Source of the DNA: Methanosarcina sp. UBA293 | GTDB lineage: Archaea; Halobacteriota; Methanosarcinia; Methanosarcinales; Methanosarcinaceae | Assembly (NCBI GenBank): GCA_002499445.1 | Contig: DALS01000049.1 | Coordinates: 22,457-29,343 of the forward strand | Direction of reading: 5' to 3' | DNA length: 6,887 bases | Shown: in pieces, positions 1 through 5,983 of the stretch | Position numbering within the stretch: position 1 is the first letter of the stretch | How the letters are laid out: each line of letters begins with the position of its first letter | Made by a program: the position numbers and the translations under genes | The notes under the pieces: generated by a model | What the model saw: the letters and a program-made list of their open reading frames with translations, nothing else | Database searches by the model: none | Told to the model about the DNA's origin: nothing

Positions 1-24
1 AAAAAGTTTGATCAAAAACTCCTA

Positions 25-190
25 GCAACGGCGTGGTCAACCGGCGCAACGGTTGTGTTTGATCACAACCGTTTTGGGAAAAGGCTTGACCGAAAACAGT
101 GTAACGGTTGGGTTTGAAAGCCTTATCCCCAAACCCTATCAGGCGTGATCAACCGGCGCAACGGTTGGTGATCAACCAGCACAACGGTTG
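25..190. repeat. Degenerate array of 23-bp dyad-containing repeats
   Basis: Three clear copies of a 23-bp unit lie at 33-55, 145-167 and 168-190. The last two are directly tandem and differ at two positions; the first differs from the second at one. Partial copies are visible at 25-32 (end of a unit) and about 87-110. Each full unit contains an inverted repeat, CAACCG-GCGCAA-CGGTTG at 150-167, degenerating to CAACCA at 173-178. The junction between tandem units forms a second dyad (GGTTG 163-167, CAACC 173-177). CAACC and GGTTG boxes therefore alternate at 10-13 bp steps. The array may extend left of the window. I do not recognise the family. It could be a set of protein-binding sites or the remains of a small mobile repeat. 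Confidence 0.75.
48..73. repeat. Perfect 10-bp inverted repeat (hairpin)
   Basis: AACGGTTGTG at 48-57 is the exact reverse complement of CACAACCGTT at 64-73, with a 6-base loop TTTGAT. The left arm is shared with the end of the first 23-bp repeat, so the hairpin looks derived from the same family in inverted orientation. A second, weaker dyad follows: GGGTTTG 110-116 with CAAACCC 130-136, loop 13 bases. Confidence 0.6.
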
Positions 191-246
191 AGGTGCAGCT
201 GGTGCAAGAACGCTGATTCGTGGAAAATACTATTCTGGGATGAGCC

Positions 247-255
247 ATATTTATA
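247..255 (+). promoter_or_regulatory. Putative TATA box for the methyltransferase gene
   Basis: ATATTTATA is the best archaeal TATA-like element in the gap before the gene. Transcription would start about 25 bp downstream, near 277, leaving a leader of roughly 25 nt before the ATG at 302. No convincing BRE or Shine-Dalgarno sequence is visible. Confidence 0.4.
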
Positions 256-301
256 CTTCCTTTTCGAAATCTTGATATGAGATTATCCGAATTAAACAGA
301 T

Positions 302-1258
302 ATGCTTTTACAGGAACTTCTTGGCATTGATGAAGAGATCTATTTTGTAGAGGAAAGTTATCTCGCCCAAAGGACGATTGAACACACGCTTGATTATCTA
401 AGTGGAATCCGGAGGTTTGCAGAAGAGCGGCGGATGCAATTCCTGAGAGTTAGGGAAGGGAAGCACACGCTTGGGATATTGCTCTTTAATCCCGCAGATG
501 AGACAGTTCCTGTAGATTTTTGGTCGGTTTTTACTGGAGCTCTTGCGGAAGCTCGTTCAAAAAAAGATTTTGAGGCTCTTGTAGATTCTCTTCTTTCTTT
601 TAATCCTCCTGAGAAAGATATTGAAATTTCTTCAGAAGACTGGCGAGATGCAGTTAATGAGTACTATTCCCTTATGCTTGTAAGCCGGAATCTCTGTCCT
701 GGCTGCACTGTCAGGCCTGAATATTATAAGAATATTTTTTCTGAAAATCGTGTGCGAAGAGTGGCAGAAATCTTCGATATCCTTCAAAAAAAGGGATTTT
801 ACCCTGAAGGCAGGCTCCTTGAAGTTTGTTGTGGAAATGGGATGTCTACACTCGCTCTCTACAGGCTTGGGCTTGATCCACTAGCTGTGGAGATAAATAA
901 ATGTGTAGTCTGCCAGGGGCTTGAACAGGGAGTTTTGAACCCTCGAAAAACGATTGTAATGGATGCAACTGCCCTTTCTAGATATTTCGAACCAGGTAGC
1001 TTTGATGCCGTAATGGGATTTATGCTTGGACTTGTCTATGAATTCAATAAAGAGCTTTGGACTAACATTATGAAAGAGGCGGTCTCAGTTGCAAGTGAGG
1101 GCGCCCTCATGCTTTTTACAGTTAGCAGTAAGCCTGAAATCAAGATCCTTGCCAGAGCTCTGCTAAACGCAGGAGTTAAAGGTGAGATTATAGATAATAC
1201 CGATTCTGAGGGAACCTACGATCAGTGGTTCTTTGTAGGAAGGAAACAGAATATATGA
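302..1258 (+). CDS. Class I SAM-dependent methyltransferase, substrate unknown
   Basis: A 318-residue protein. The N-terminal half (1-150) is not recognisable. The C-terminal half (about 150-315) reads as a Rossmann-type methyltransferase: motif I is LLEVCCGNGMST (172-183), an acidic residue follows in AVEINK (E197), D221 lies in VMDATAL, and FDAVMGF (234-240) fits the motif IV strand. The first glycine of the usual E/D-x-G-x-G-x-G is cysteine. Cysteines occur in close pairs: CPGC 132-135, CC 176-177 and CVVC 201-204. There is no signal peptide or membrane segment, so it is probably cytosolic. The ATG at 302 is chosen because an in-frame TAA at 293-295 allows no upstream extension; no clear ribosome binding site precedes it. 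It is separated by 432 bp from pycB and looks like a separate transcription unit. The fold is fairly sure; the substrate (protein, RNA or small molecule) cannot be told. Confidence 0.8.
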   Translation: MLLQELLGIDEEIYFVEESYLAQRTIEHTLDYLSGIRRFAEERRMQFLRVREGKHTLGILLFNPADETVPVDFWSVFTGALAEARSKKDFEALVDSLLSFNPPEKDIEISSEDWRDAVNEYYSLMLVSRNLCPGCTVRPEYYKNIFSENRVRRVAEIFDILQKKGFYPEGRLLEVCCGNGMSTLALYRLGLDPLAVEINKCVVCQGLEQGVLNPRKTIVMDATALSRYFEPGSFDAVMGFMLGLVYEFNKELWTNIMKEAVSVASEGALMLFTVSSKPEIKILARALLNAGVKGEIIDNTDSEGTYDQWFFVGRKQNI

Positions 1259-1284
1259 ATTTCACATTTCGGGAATGAGAAAAG

Positions 1285-1346
1285 TTTTTCTTATAAGTTT
1301 AAGCTGTCTTATAGATCCTGATATTTTTCTAAAAATTAAGATTTTT
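1285..1346 (+). terminator. Oligo-T termination region after the methyltransferase gene
   Basis: Three T5 runs lie on the + strand at 1285-1289, 1324-1328 and 1342-1346, beginning 26 bases after the stop codon. Archaeal RNA polymerase commonly terminates at such oligo-T stretches without a hairpin. This is inferred from composition only. Confidence 0.35.
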
Positions 1347-1347
1347 A

Positions 1348-1382
1348 ATGTTAACAAGGGAAAAGTATATACTTGTTAACAA
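1348..1382. promoter_or_regulatory. GTTAAC dyad, candidate BirA operator upstream of pycB
   Basis: TGTTAACAAG (1349-1358) and CTTGTTAACA (1372-1381) form a perfect 10-bp inverted repeat, axis at 1365, around a 13-base spacer. Written as half-sites it is ATGTTAACA (1348-1356), N17, TGTTAACAA (1374-1382). The E. coli BirA operator is TTGTAAACC-N16-GGTTTACAA, so half-site and spacing are similar but not identical. The spacer holds a TATA-like element, so a bound protein would compete with TBP. The birA gene downstream encodes a ligase with a winged helix, the natural candidate to bind here. The dyad is certain; the identity of the binder is inference. Confidence 0.55.
1361..1372 (+). promoter_or_regulatory. 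Putative distal promoter (P1) inside the dyad
   Basis: AAAAGTATATAC reads as a purine-rich BRE plus a TATA box. The same 12 bases occur at 4961-4972 before birA. Its start site would fall near 1393-1397, giving pycB a leader of about 295 nt, or giving a separate short transcript. GTATATAC is self-complementary, so direction is not fixed by the box alone, but no gene lies on the - strand nearby. Another TATA-like stretch, GTATATTA, is at 1385-1392. Confidence 0.45.
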
Positions 1383-1549
1383 TGGTATATTAAAGAATTC
1401 TTATCCGCGCAGATACGTTAAGTACTGCGTTTAAGTCTGTAAAATTGATTTCCTTTAGTTACAGTCTAGGAAAAGTGGTTATCTCTAATCTGATAAGCCC
1501 TTTTCCCGATAATATCCCAAGGAATTCTACTAAAACTGTAATTAGAGGA

Positions 1550-1557
1550 TTTATATA
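1550..1557 (+). promoter_or_regulatory. Putative proximal promoter (P2) of pycB
   Basis: TTTATATA matches the archaeal TATA-box consensus and is preceded by the purine-rich GAGGA (1545-1549), a plausible BRE. The expected start is near 1578-1582, leaving a leader of about 110 nt before the ATG at 1691. This is the box best placed for pycB. Confidence 0.55.
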
Positions 1558-1566
1558 GTCTACTCA

Positions 1567-1621
1567 ATCCGGATCAAAAATTTAACCCGGAGAATTCCGG
1601 AATATCAACGAACCCCCCGGA
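1567..1621. repeat. Four CCGGA boxes in the pycB leader
   Basis: CCGGA occurs at 1569-1573, 1587-1591, 1597-1601 and 1617-1621. The first sits in the palindrome ATCCGGAT (1567-1574). The second can pair with TCCGG 1596-1600 as a 5-bp stem with a GAAT loop. They lie around or just after the predicted P2 start, in an otherwise AT-rich gap. Their function is unknown; they could be an RNA leader structure or protein sites. Confidence 0.5.
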
Positions 1622-1679
1622 AAAGTCGCTCAAAGGTACTATCAAGAGTAGTAAACTGGGTTATTTTGATTCGATTTAA

Positions 1680-1684
1680 GAGGT
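1680..1684 (+). promoter_or_regulatory. Ribosome binding site of pycB
   Basis: GAGGT, six bases before the ATG at 1691, complements the anti-Shine-Dalgarno end of archaeal 16S rRNA and supports this start. Confidence 0.65.
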
Positions 1685-1690
1685 TCATCT

Positions 1691-3406
1691 ATGAGTGTAA
1701 AAATTACCGAAACCATCCTCCGAGATGCACATCAGTCTCTACTGGCAACCAGAATGCGTACAAGAGATATGCTCGAGGTGGTTGAGCAACTGGACCAGGT
1801 CGGGTATTTTTCCCTCGAAATGTGGGGAGGTGCTACCTTTGACAGCTGCATCCGCTACCTGAACGAAGATCCCTGGCAGCGCCTGAGAGATATCAAGAAA
1901 GAAATGAAAAACACTTATGCTCAGATGCTACTCAGGGGCCAGAACCTCGTAGGGTACAGGCACTATCCAGATGACGTGGTCGAGAAATTCGTTACTAAGT
2001 CCTACCAGAACGGAATTGATATTTTCCGGATTTTTGACGCGGTCAATGATATTCGAAACATGGAGTTTTCTATCAAAGTGGCAAAAGGGCTTGGAGCTCA
2101 CGTACAGGGTACAGTCTGCTACACTATAAGTCCGGTGCATACCGTTGAGAAATATGTTGAACTTGCAAAACAGCTTGAAGAACTTGAGTGCGATTCCATT
2201 TGTATCAAAGACATGGCAGGTCTTCTTTCCCCTAACAATGCCACCAGTATAATCACTGCCATGAAAAAAGAAATTTCCATTCCGATTTCTCTGCACTGCC
2301 ACTGTACTTCTGGAATGGCCCCATTGAGCTATATGGCAGCCTGTGGGGCAGGAGTCGATATTCTTGATACTGCACTTTCTCCCCTAGCCTGGGGAACTTC
2401 TCAGCCTCCAACCGAAACCGTTGTAGCTGCCCTTAAAGGCACCCCTTACGACACCGGTCTGGACCTGAATGCTTTTGAAGAAGTCGTTACATATTTCAAA
2501 AATTTAAAAGAAAAATATCGGGGTATACTTGACCCTATTTCCGAGCAAATTGATACTCATGTTCTTATTTACCAGATTCCAGGTGGAATGCTCTCAAACC
2601 TAGTTTCTCAGCTAAAGGAACAAAATGCTCTTGACAAGTACGACGCTGTACTTAGTGAAATGCCCAAGGTTAGAGAGGAGCTTGGATATCCGCCTCTTGT
2701 CACCCCCACAAGTCAGATAGTGGGCACCCAGGCAGTGCTTAACGTGCTCATGGGCGAGCGCTACAAGGTTATTCCTAAAGAGGTAAAGGACTACGTGCGC
2801 GGCCTTTATGGGCGGTCTCCTGCTCCTATTAGCCCAGAAATCATAGGCAAGGTAATCGGAAACGAAGAACCTATTCACTGCCGGCCTGCTGATCTTCTAA
2901 AGCCTGAGTATGAGAAAAGGAAAAAGGAAGCTGAGGAAATGGGGATTGCAGATTCTGAGGAAAATATCCTTACCTATGTTCTCTATCCAGCTATCGCCCC
3001 CAAGTTCCTGAAAGGAGAAATGGAAGAAGAAGCTCTCACAGTAGTTGCCCCTGCAGTACAGCAGGATTATACAGTCCCAACCCATTTCAAGGTCGAAGTG
3101 GACGACGAAATCTACGAAGTCAAGGTTGAACCTATAGGTGGGAATGTCTCAATATCTGAAGCTTCCCCCAAAAAGCCCAGTGCCGAATCAATTAAAGGAG
3201 CTGTTAGCTGTTCAATGCAGGGCATGATCCTTTCTCTTAAGGTAAAGGTCGAGGACACTGTGGCAGAGGGAGATATGGTTGCTGTCATCGAAGCTATGAA
3301 AATGGAAAACTCTGTCAACGCTCCTCATTCTGGCACAGTGCGAGAGATTTTTGTTTCCGAGGGGGATACCGTGTCTCCCGGTGACATAATAATGTCAATC
3401 GAATAA
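1691..3406 (+). CDS. pycB: Pyruvate carboxylase subunit B (carboxyltransferase and biotin carrier)
   Basis: This subunit transfers CO2 from carboxybiotin to pyruvate, forming oxaloacetate for anabolism in the cytosol. The 571 residues show three parts. The carboxyltransferase barrel (about 3-265) has the likely metal ligands D12 (RDAHQS), K173 (CIKDMAG, the lysine carbamylated in this family) and H202/H204 (LHCHC). The conserved PYC/OADA domain follows (about 285-465). After a short linker comes the biotinyl domain (about 503-571), with EAMKMEN placing the biotinylated lysine at K537. The homologous oxaloacetate decarboxylase alpha subunit has the same architecture. I call it PycB because a biotin carboxylase gene follows after 23 bp and no decarboxylase membrane subunits are present. 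It is full length, with all key residues present. GAGGT at 1680-1684 supports the ATG. Expression may be controlled by the dyad at 1348-1382. Confidence 0.95.
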   Translation: MSVKITETILRDAHQSLLATRMRTRDMLEVVEQLDQVGYFSLEMWGGATFDSCIRYLNEDPWQRLRDIKKEMKNTYAQMLLRGQNLVGYRHYPDDVVEKFVTKSYQNGIDIFRIFDAVNDIRNMEFSIKVAKGLGAHVQGTVCYTISPVHTVEKYVELAKQLEELECDSICIKDMAGLLSPNNATSIITAMKKEISIPISLHCHCTSGMAPLSYMAACGAGVDILDTALSPLAWGTSQPPTETVVAALKGTPYDTGLDLNAFEEVVTYFKNLKEKYRGILDPISEQIDTHVLIYQIPGGMLSNLVSQLKEQNALDKYDAVLSEMPKVREELGYPPLVTPTSQIVGTQAVLNVLMGERYKVIPKEVKDYVRGLYGRSPAPISPEIIGKVIGNEEPIHCRPADLLKPEYEKRKKEAEEMGIADSEENILTYVLYPAIAPKFLKGEMEEEALTVVAPAVQQDYTVPTHFKVEVDDEIYEVKVEPIGGNVSISEASPKKPSAESIKGAVSCSMQGMILSLKVKVEDTVAEGDMVAVIEAMKMENSVNAPHSGTVREIFVSEGDTVSPGDIIMSIE

Positions 3407-3413
3407 ATGTAAC

Positions 3414-3425
3414 GAGGTGGGAGGT
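3414..3425 (+). promoter_or_regulatory. Double Shine-Dalgarno of pycA
   Basis: GAGGTG (3414-3419) and GGGAGGT (3419-3425) are two overlapping anti-SD complements, 10 and 4 bases before the ATG at 3430. The first has the more usual spacing. The strong site lies within the 23-bp pycB-pycA gap and suggests efficient translation from a shared mRNA. Confidence 0.65.
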
Positions 3426-3429
3426 ATAC

Positions 3430-4911
3430 ATGTTCAAAAAAGTACTCGTTGCAAATCGTGGTGAAGTTGCAATCAGGGTTATGCGTGCCTGTAGAGAACT
3501 TGGGATTTCCACTGTCGCGGTCTGTTCGGAAGCTGACAAAAACGCCCTTTTTGCTAAATATGCAGACGAGGCCTACCTGATAGGCCCGGCTCCTTCCAGT
3601 CAGAGCTATCTGAATATGGAAACTATCCTAGCAGCTGCAAAAAGTACAGGAGCTGAAGCTATTCACCCAGGCTATGGCTTCCTTTCTGAAAACCCTGTTT
3701 TTGCAAAACGGTGTGAGGAAGAGGGGATTGTTTTCATAGGTCCTCCCAGTCACGTGATTGCCGAGATGGGAAGCAAAATCAGGGCTAGGAACCTCATGAT
3801 GAAAGCCGGTGTGCCTGTTGTACCTGGAACGAAAGACGCAGTTGAGGATGCAGACGAGGCTCTGAAGATTGCGGAAGAAATCGGTTATCCCATCTTGATT
3901 AAAGCCTCAGCAGGAGGCGGTGGAATTGGGATGAGAGTGGTTAACTCCCGTGAAGAACTCGCAACTGCACTTAGCTCTACCAGGCAAATGGCTGGCTCGG
4001 CTTTTGGAGATTCTTCGGTTTTTATTGAAAAATATGTAGAAGAACCCAGGCATATTGAAATCCAAATTCTGGCAGACAAATATGGAAACACAGTTTATCT
4101 TTCAGATAGAGAGTGCTCAATCCAGAGACGGCATCAGAAGCTTATTGAAGAAGCTCCTTCCCCTATCATGACCCCTGAACTCAGGGCACAGATGGGAGAA
4201 GCCGCAGTCAGAGTAGCAAAGGCAATTGGTTACGTAAACGCAGGAACAGTAGAGTTTCTCTATTCAAAGGGCAACTTCTATTTCCTTGAGGTTAATACCC
4301 GCTTGCAGGTTGAGCACGGAATAACCGAGATGGTTACCGGCATTGATATTGTAAGGGAACAGCTAAGGATAGCCTGGGGAGAAAAGCTTGAGTTTAAGCA
4401 GGAAGATATCGTTATTGACGGACACTCTATCGAGTGCAGGATCAACGCGGAAGATCCATTAAATGACTTTGCTCCTTCTCCTGGAAAGATCCGAGGATAC
4501 CGATCAGCAGGCGGTCCTGGAGTCAGGGTGGACAGCGGAGTACATACAGGCTACACAATTTCTCCGTATTACGATTCAATGATCTCGAAACTCTGTGTCT
4601 GGGCTAAGACAAGAGATGTAGCGATTGCCAGGATGGAAAGAGCTCTTTATGAGTACGTGATTGTTGGAGTAAAGACCAATATACCATTCCACAAAGCGGT
4701 TATGCGCCATCCTGCCTTCCGCAGGGGTGACCTTACGACGGCTTTTATTGAAGAACATAAAATTCTTGACTCCATTGAAGAGATTGTCAAAGCAGATGCC
4801 GAAAAAGGAGCTACTCTGGCTTCAGCTCTTGAGGCGAAAAACGAAAAAGTTGCGGCTATTACGGCTGCCGTACATGCCTATGTGAACATGGCACAGAAAA
4901 AGCAACGGTAA
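3430..4911 (+). CDS. pycA: Pyruvate carboxylase subunit A (biotin carboxylase)
   Basis: This subunit carboxylates the biotin on PycB, using ATP and bicarbonate. The 493 residues contain the N-terminal biotin carboxylase domain (about 1-112), the ATP-grasp domain (about 114-315) and the C-terminal domain (about 330-440). Visible active-site residues, by alignment with E. coli AccC (numbering one lower after residue 116), are K116, K158, the loop AGGGGIGMR (161-169), H208, K237, E275, E287, N289, R291, E295 and R337. Isoleucine replaces the usual arginine in the glycine-rich loop (GGGGRGMR in many homologues), and EHGITE replaces EHPVTE. About 45 mostly helical, charged residues extend beyond the length of AccC (449 residues) and could contact PycB. 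The same fold serves acetyl-CoA carboxylase, but adjacency to pycB favours PycA. It is likely cotranscribed with pycB. Confidence 0.95.
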   Translation: MFKKVLVANRGEVAIRVMRACRELGISTVAVCSEADKNALFAKYADEAYLIGPAPSSQSYLNMETILAAAKSTGAEAIHPGYGFLSENPVFAKRCEEEGIVFIGPPSHVIAEMGSKIRARNLMMKAGVPVVPGTKDAVEDADEALKIAEEIGYPILIKASAGGGGIGMRVVNSREELATALSSTRQMAGSAFGDSSVFIEKYVEEPRHIEIQILADKYGNTVYLSDRECSIQRRHQKLIEEAPSPIMTPELRAQMGEAAVRVAKAIGYVNAGTVEFLYSKGNFYFLEVNTRLQVEHGITEMVTGIDIVREQLRIAWGEKLEFKQEDIVIDGHSIECRINAEDPLNDFAPSPGKIRGYRSAGGPGVRVDSGVHTGYTISPYYDSMISKLCVWAKTRDVAIARMERALYEYVIVGVKTNIPFHKAVMRHPAFRRGDLTTAFIEEHKILDSIEEIVKADAEKGATLASALEAKNEKVAAITAAVHAYVNMAQKKQR

Positions 4912-4960
4912 TGGGCATCTTCAGAAAAGTAGGATCGGGCTTCTGGTCAATTTGAAATAA

Positions 4961-4972
4961 AAAAGTATATAC
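4961..4972 (+). promoter_or_regulatory. Putative birA promoter in the pycA-birA gap
   Basis: AAAAGTATATAC, preceded by an A-rich stretch, is identical to the 12 bases at 1361-1372. The expected start is near 4994-4997, which would give a leader of only about 10 nt, with GGGGTG (4995-5000) as a weak Shine-Dalgarno. No GTTAAC dyad surrounds this copy. No T-run ends the pycA transcript, so readthrough from pyc is also likely. Confidence 0.5.
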
Positions 4973-5005
4973 AGTGGAACGTACACATTTGTATGGGGTG
5001 CACGG

Positions 5006-5983
5006 ATGGGAGATAAAAGATCTCGAATTATCAAGGCACTTAAAGATGCACAGAAAAGCCCTGTTTCTGGTGAAGATTTAGGGACCAAGTTAGGAATCTC
5101 AAGGACAATGGTCTGGAAGTATATCAAGTCCCTTCAGGCTGATGGTTATGAAATAGAATCATCTCCGAAAAGAGGATATGTCCTGAAATCCGTACCTCAA
5201 CTCCTGTACCCGGAAGAAATCCAGATGGGGCTCAAAACAACTCTTCTAGGGAAAAAAATACATTATTTCGAGGAAGTAACTTCCACAAACAGTATTGCAA
5301 AAGAGATTGCATCATCTGAAGAAGAAGGAACGCTTGTAATCGCTGAAGTACAGAAAGGTGGACGAGGTAGGATGGGCAGGGAATGGGTTTCTCCTCATGG
5401 AGGAATCTGGATGTCTGTAATCCTGAAACCAGGAATCTCTCTCAGGCATGCCTCGAGGCTTACTCTTGTTGCAGGACTTGCGGTTGCAAACGTTATTCGC
5501 AATATGGGCCTTGACGCTCGCATCAAATGGCCAAACGATGTCCGTATCAATGGGAAAAAGGTTTGCGGAATTCTTACCGAGACAAAGGCTGAAGTGGATA
5601 GAGTGGAATATATTGTGCTGGGAATAGGGATTAATGTAAATATGGATTTAAAGGATATCCCGGAATCTTTCCGTGCAGGCTCCACAACTTTAAAAGTTGA
5701 GCTTGGAAGGCATATAAAGAGGGTTTCATTCCTGCAAGATCTGCTTTTCGAGCTTGAGCAGCAGTATATAAATTTCAAAATCCTGCCGTTTTCACATATC
5801 CTCAATGACTGGCTTGCTCTTTCCGATACTATAGGGAAAGAGGTAAAGGTCACAACGCCCTCAAGAATTATTGAAGGAAAAGCCGTAGGGGTAACCCCGG
5901 ACGGAGCTCTTGTAATAAGAAAAGCCGACAATACTAAGGAAGAAATTATCGCAGGCAGATGCATTTATGCGCGTTCCAGATAA
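5006..5983 (+). CDS. birA: Biotin protein ligase with winged-helix DNA-binding domain (BirA type)
   Basis: It activates biotin with ATP to biotinyl-5'-AMP and transfers it to the acceptor lysine, here most likely K537 of PycB. The 325 residues begin with a winged helix-turn-helix (about 5-62: LGTKLGISRTMVWKYIKSL, then the wing SPKRGY). The catalytic domain (about 80-265) has STNS 93-96, the biotin-binding loop GRGRMGREW 119-127, KWPNDV 174-179 and KVCGILTE 185-192. An SH3-like C-terminal domain follows (about 273-320). This is the bifunctional ligase-repressor layout of E. coli BirA; many archaeal ligases (also called BplA) lack the N-terminal domain. The ATG at 5006 keeps the whole helix-turn-helix; nearby ATG (4993) and GTG (4998) are out of frame. 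It lies 94 bp after pycA with its own likely promoter, and overlaps the next gene by 17 bp. The ligase call is very sure; the repressor role is inferred from the domain. Confidence 0.94.
   Translation: MGDKRSRIIKALKDAQKSPVSGEDLGTKLGISRTMVWKYIKSLQADGYEIESSPKRGYVLKSVPQLLYPEEIQMGLKTTLLGKKIHYFEEVTSTNSIAKEIASSEEEGTLVIAEVQKGGRGRMGREWVSPHGGIWMSVILKPGISLRHASRLTLVAGLAVANVIRNMGLDARIKWPNDVRINGKKVCGILTETKAEVDRVEYIVLGIGINVNMDLKDIPESFRAGSTTLKVELGRHIKRVSFLQDLLFELEQQYINFKILPFSHILNDWLALSDTIGKEVKVTTPSRIIEGKAVGVTPDGALVIRKADNTKEEIIAGRCIYARSR

Noticed and set aside
48..75. Intrinsic terminator
   Set aside because: The trailing T-run is only four bases and archaea seldom rely on hairpins; it is better treated as part of the repeat array.
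25..190. Possible CRISPR array
   Set aside because: Two copies are directly adjacent with no spacer, the other spacing is about 89 bp, and no cas gene is present.
240..275. A tiny open frame (ATG to TGA) upstream of the methyltransferase gene
   Set aside because: It has only 11 sense codons, no ribosome binding site, and overlaps the likely TATA box, so it would not be fully transcribed.
1578..1690. Riboswitch in the pycB leader
   Set aside because: I see no known riboswitch consensus, and the CCGGA boxes do not form a recognised aptamer.
1928..2302. A 124-codon open frame on the - strand inside pycB
   Set aside because: It overlaps the conserved carboxyltransferase barrel and has no recognisable domain or start signal.
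5395..5964. A 189-codon open frame on the - strand inside birA
   Set aside because: It lies wholly within a gene with unmistakable ligase motifs, its translation resembles no family I know, and it is best explained as a chance antisense frame.
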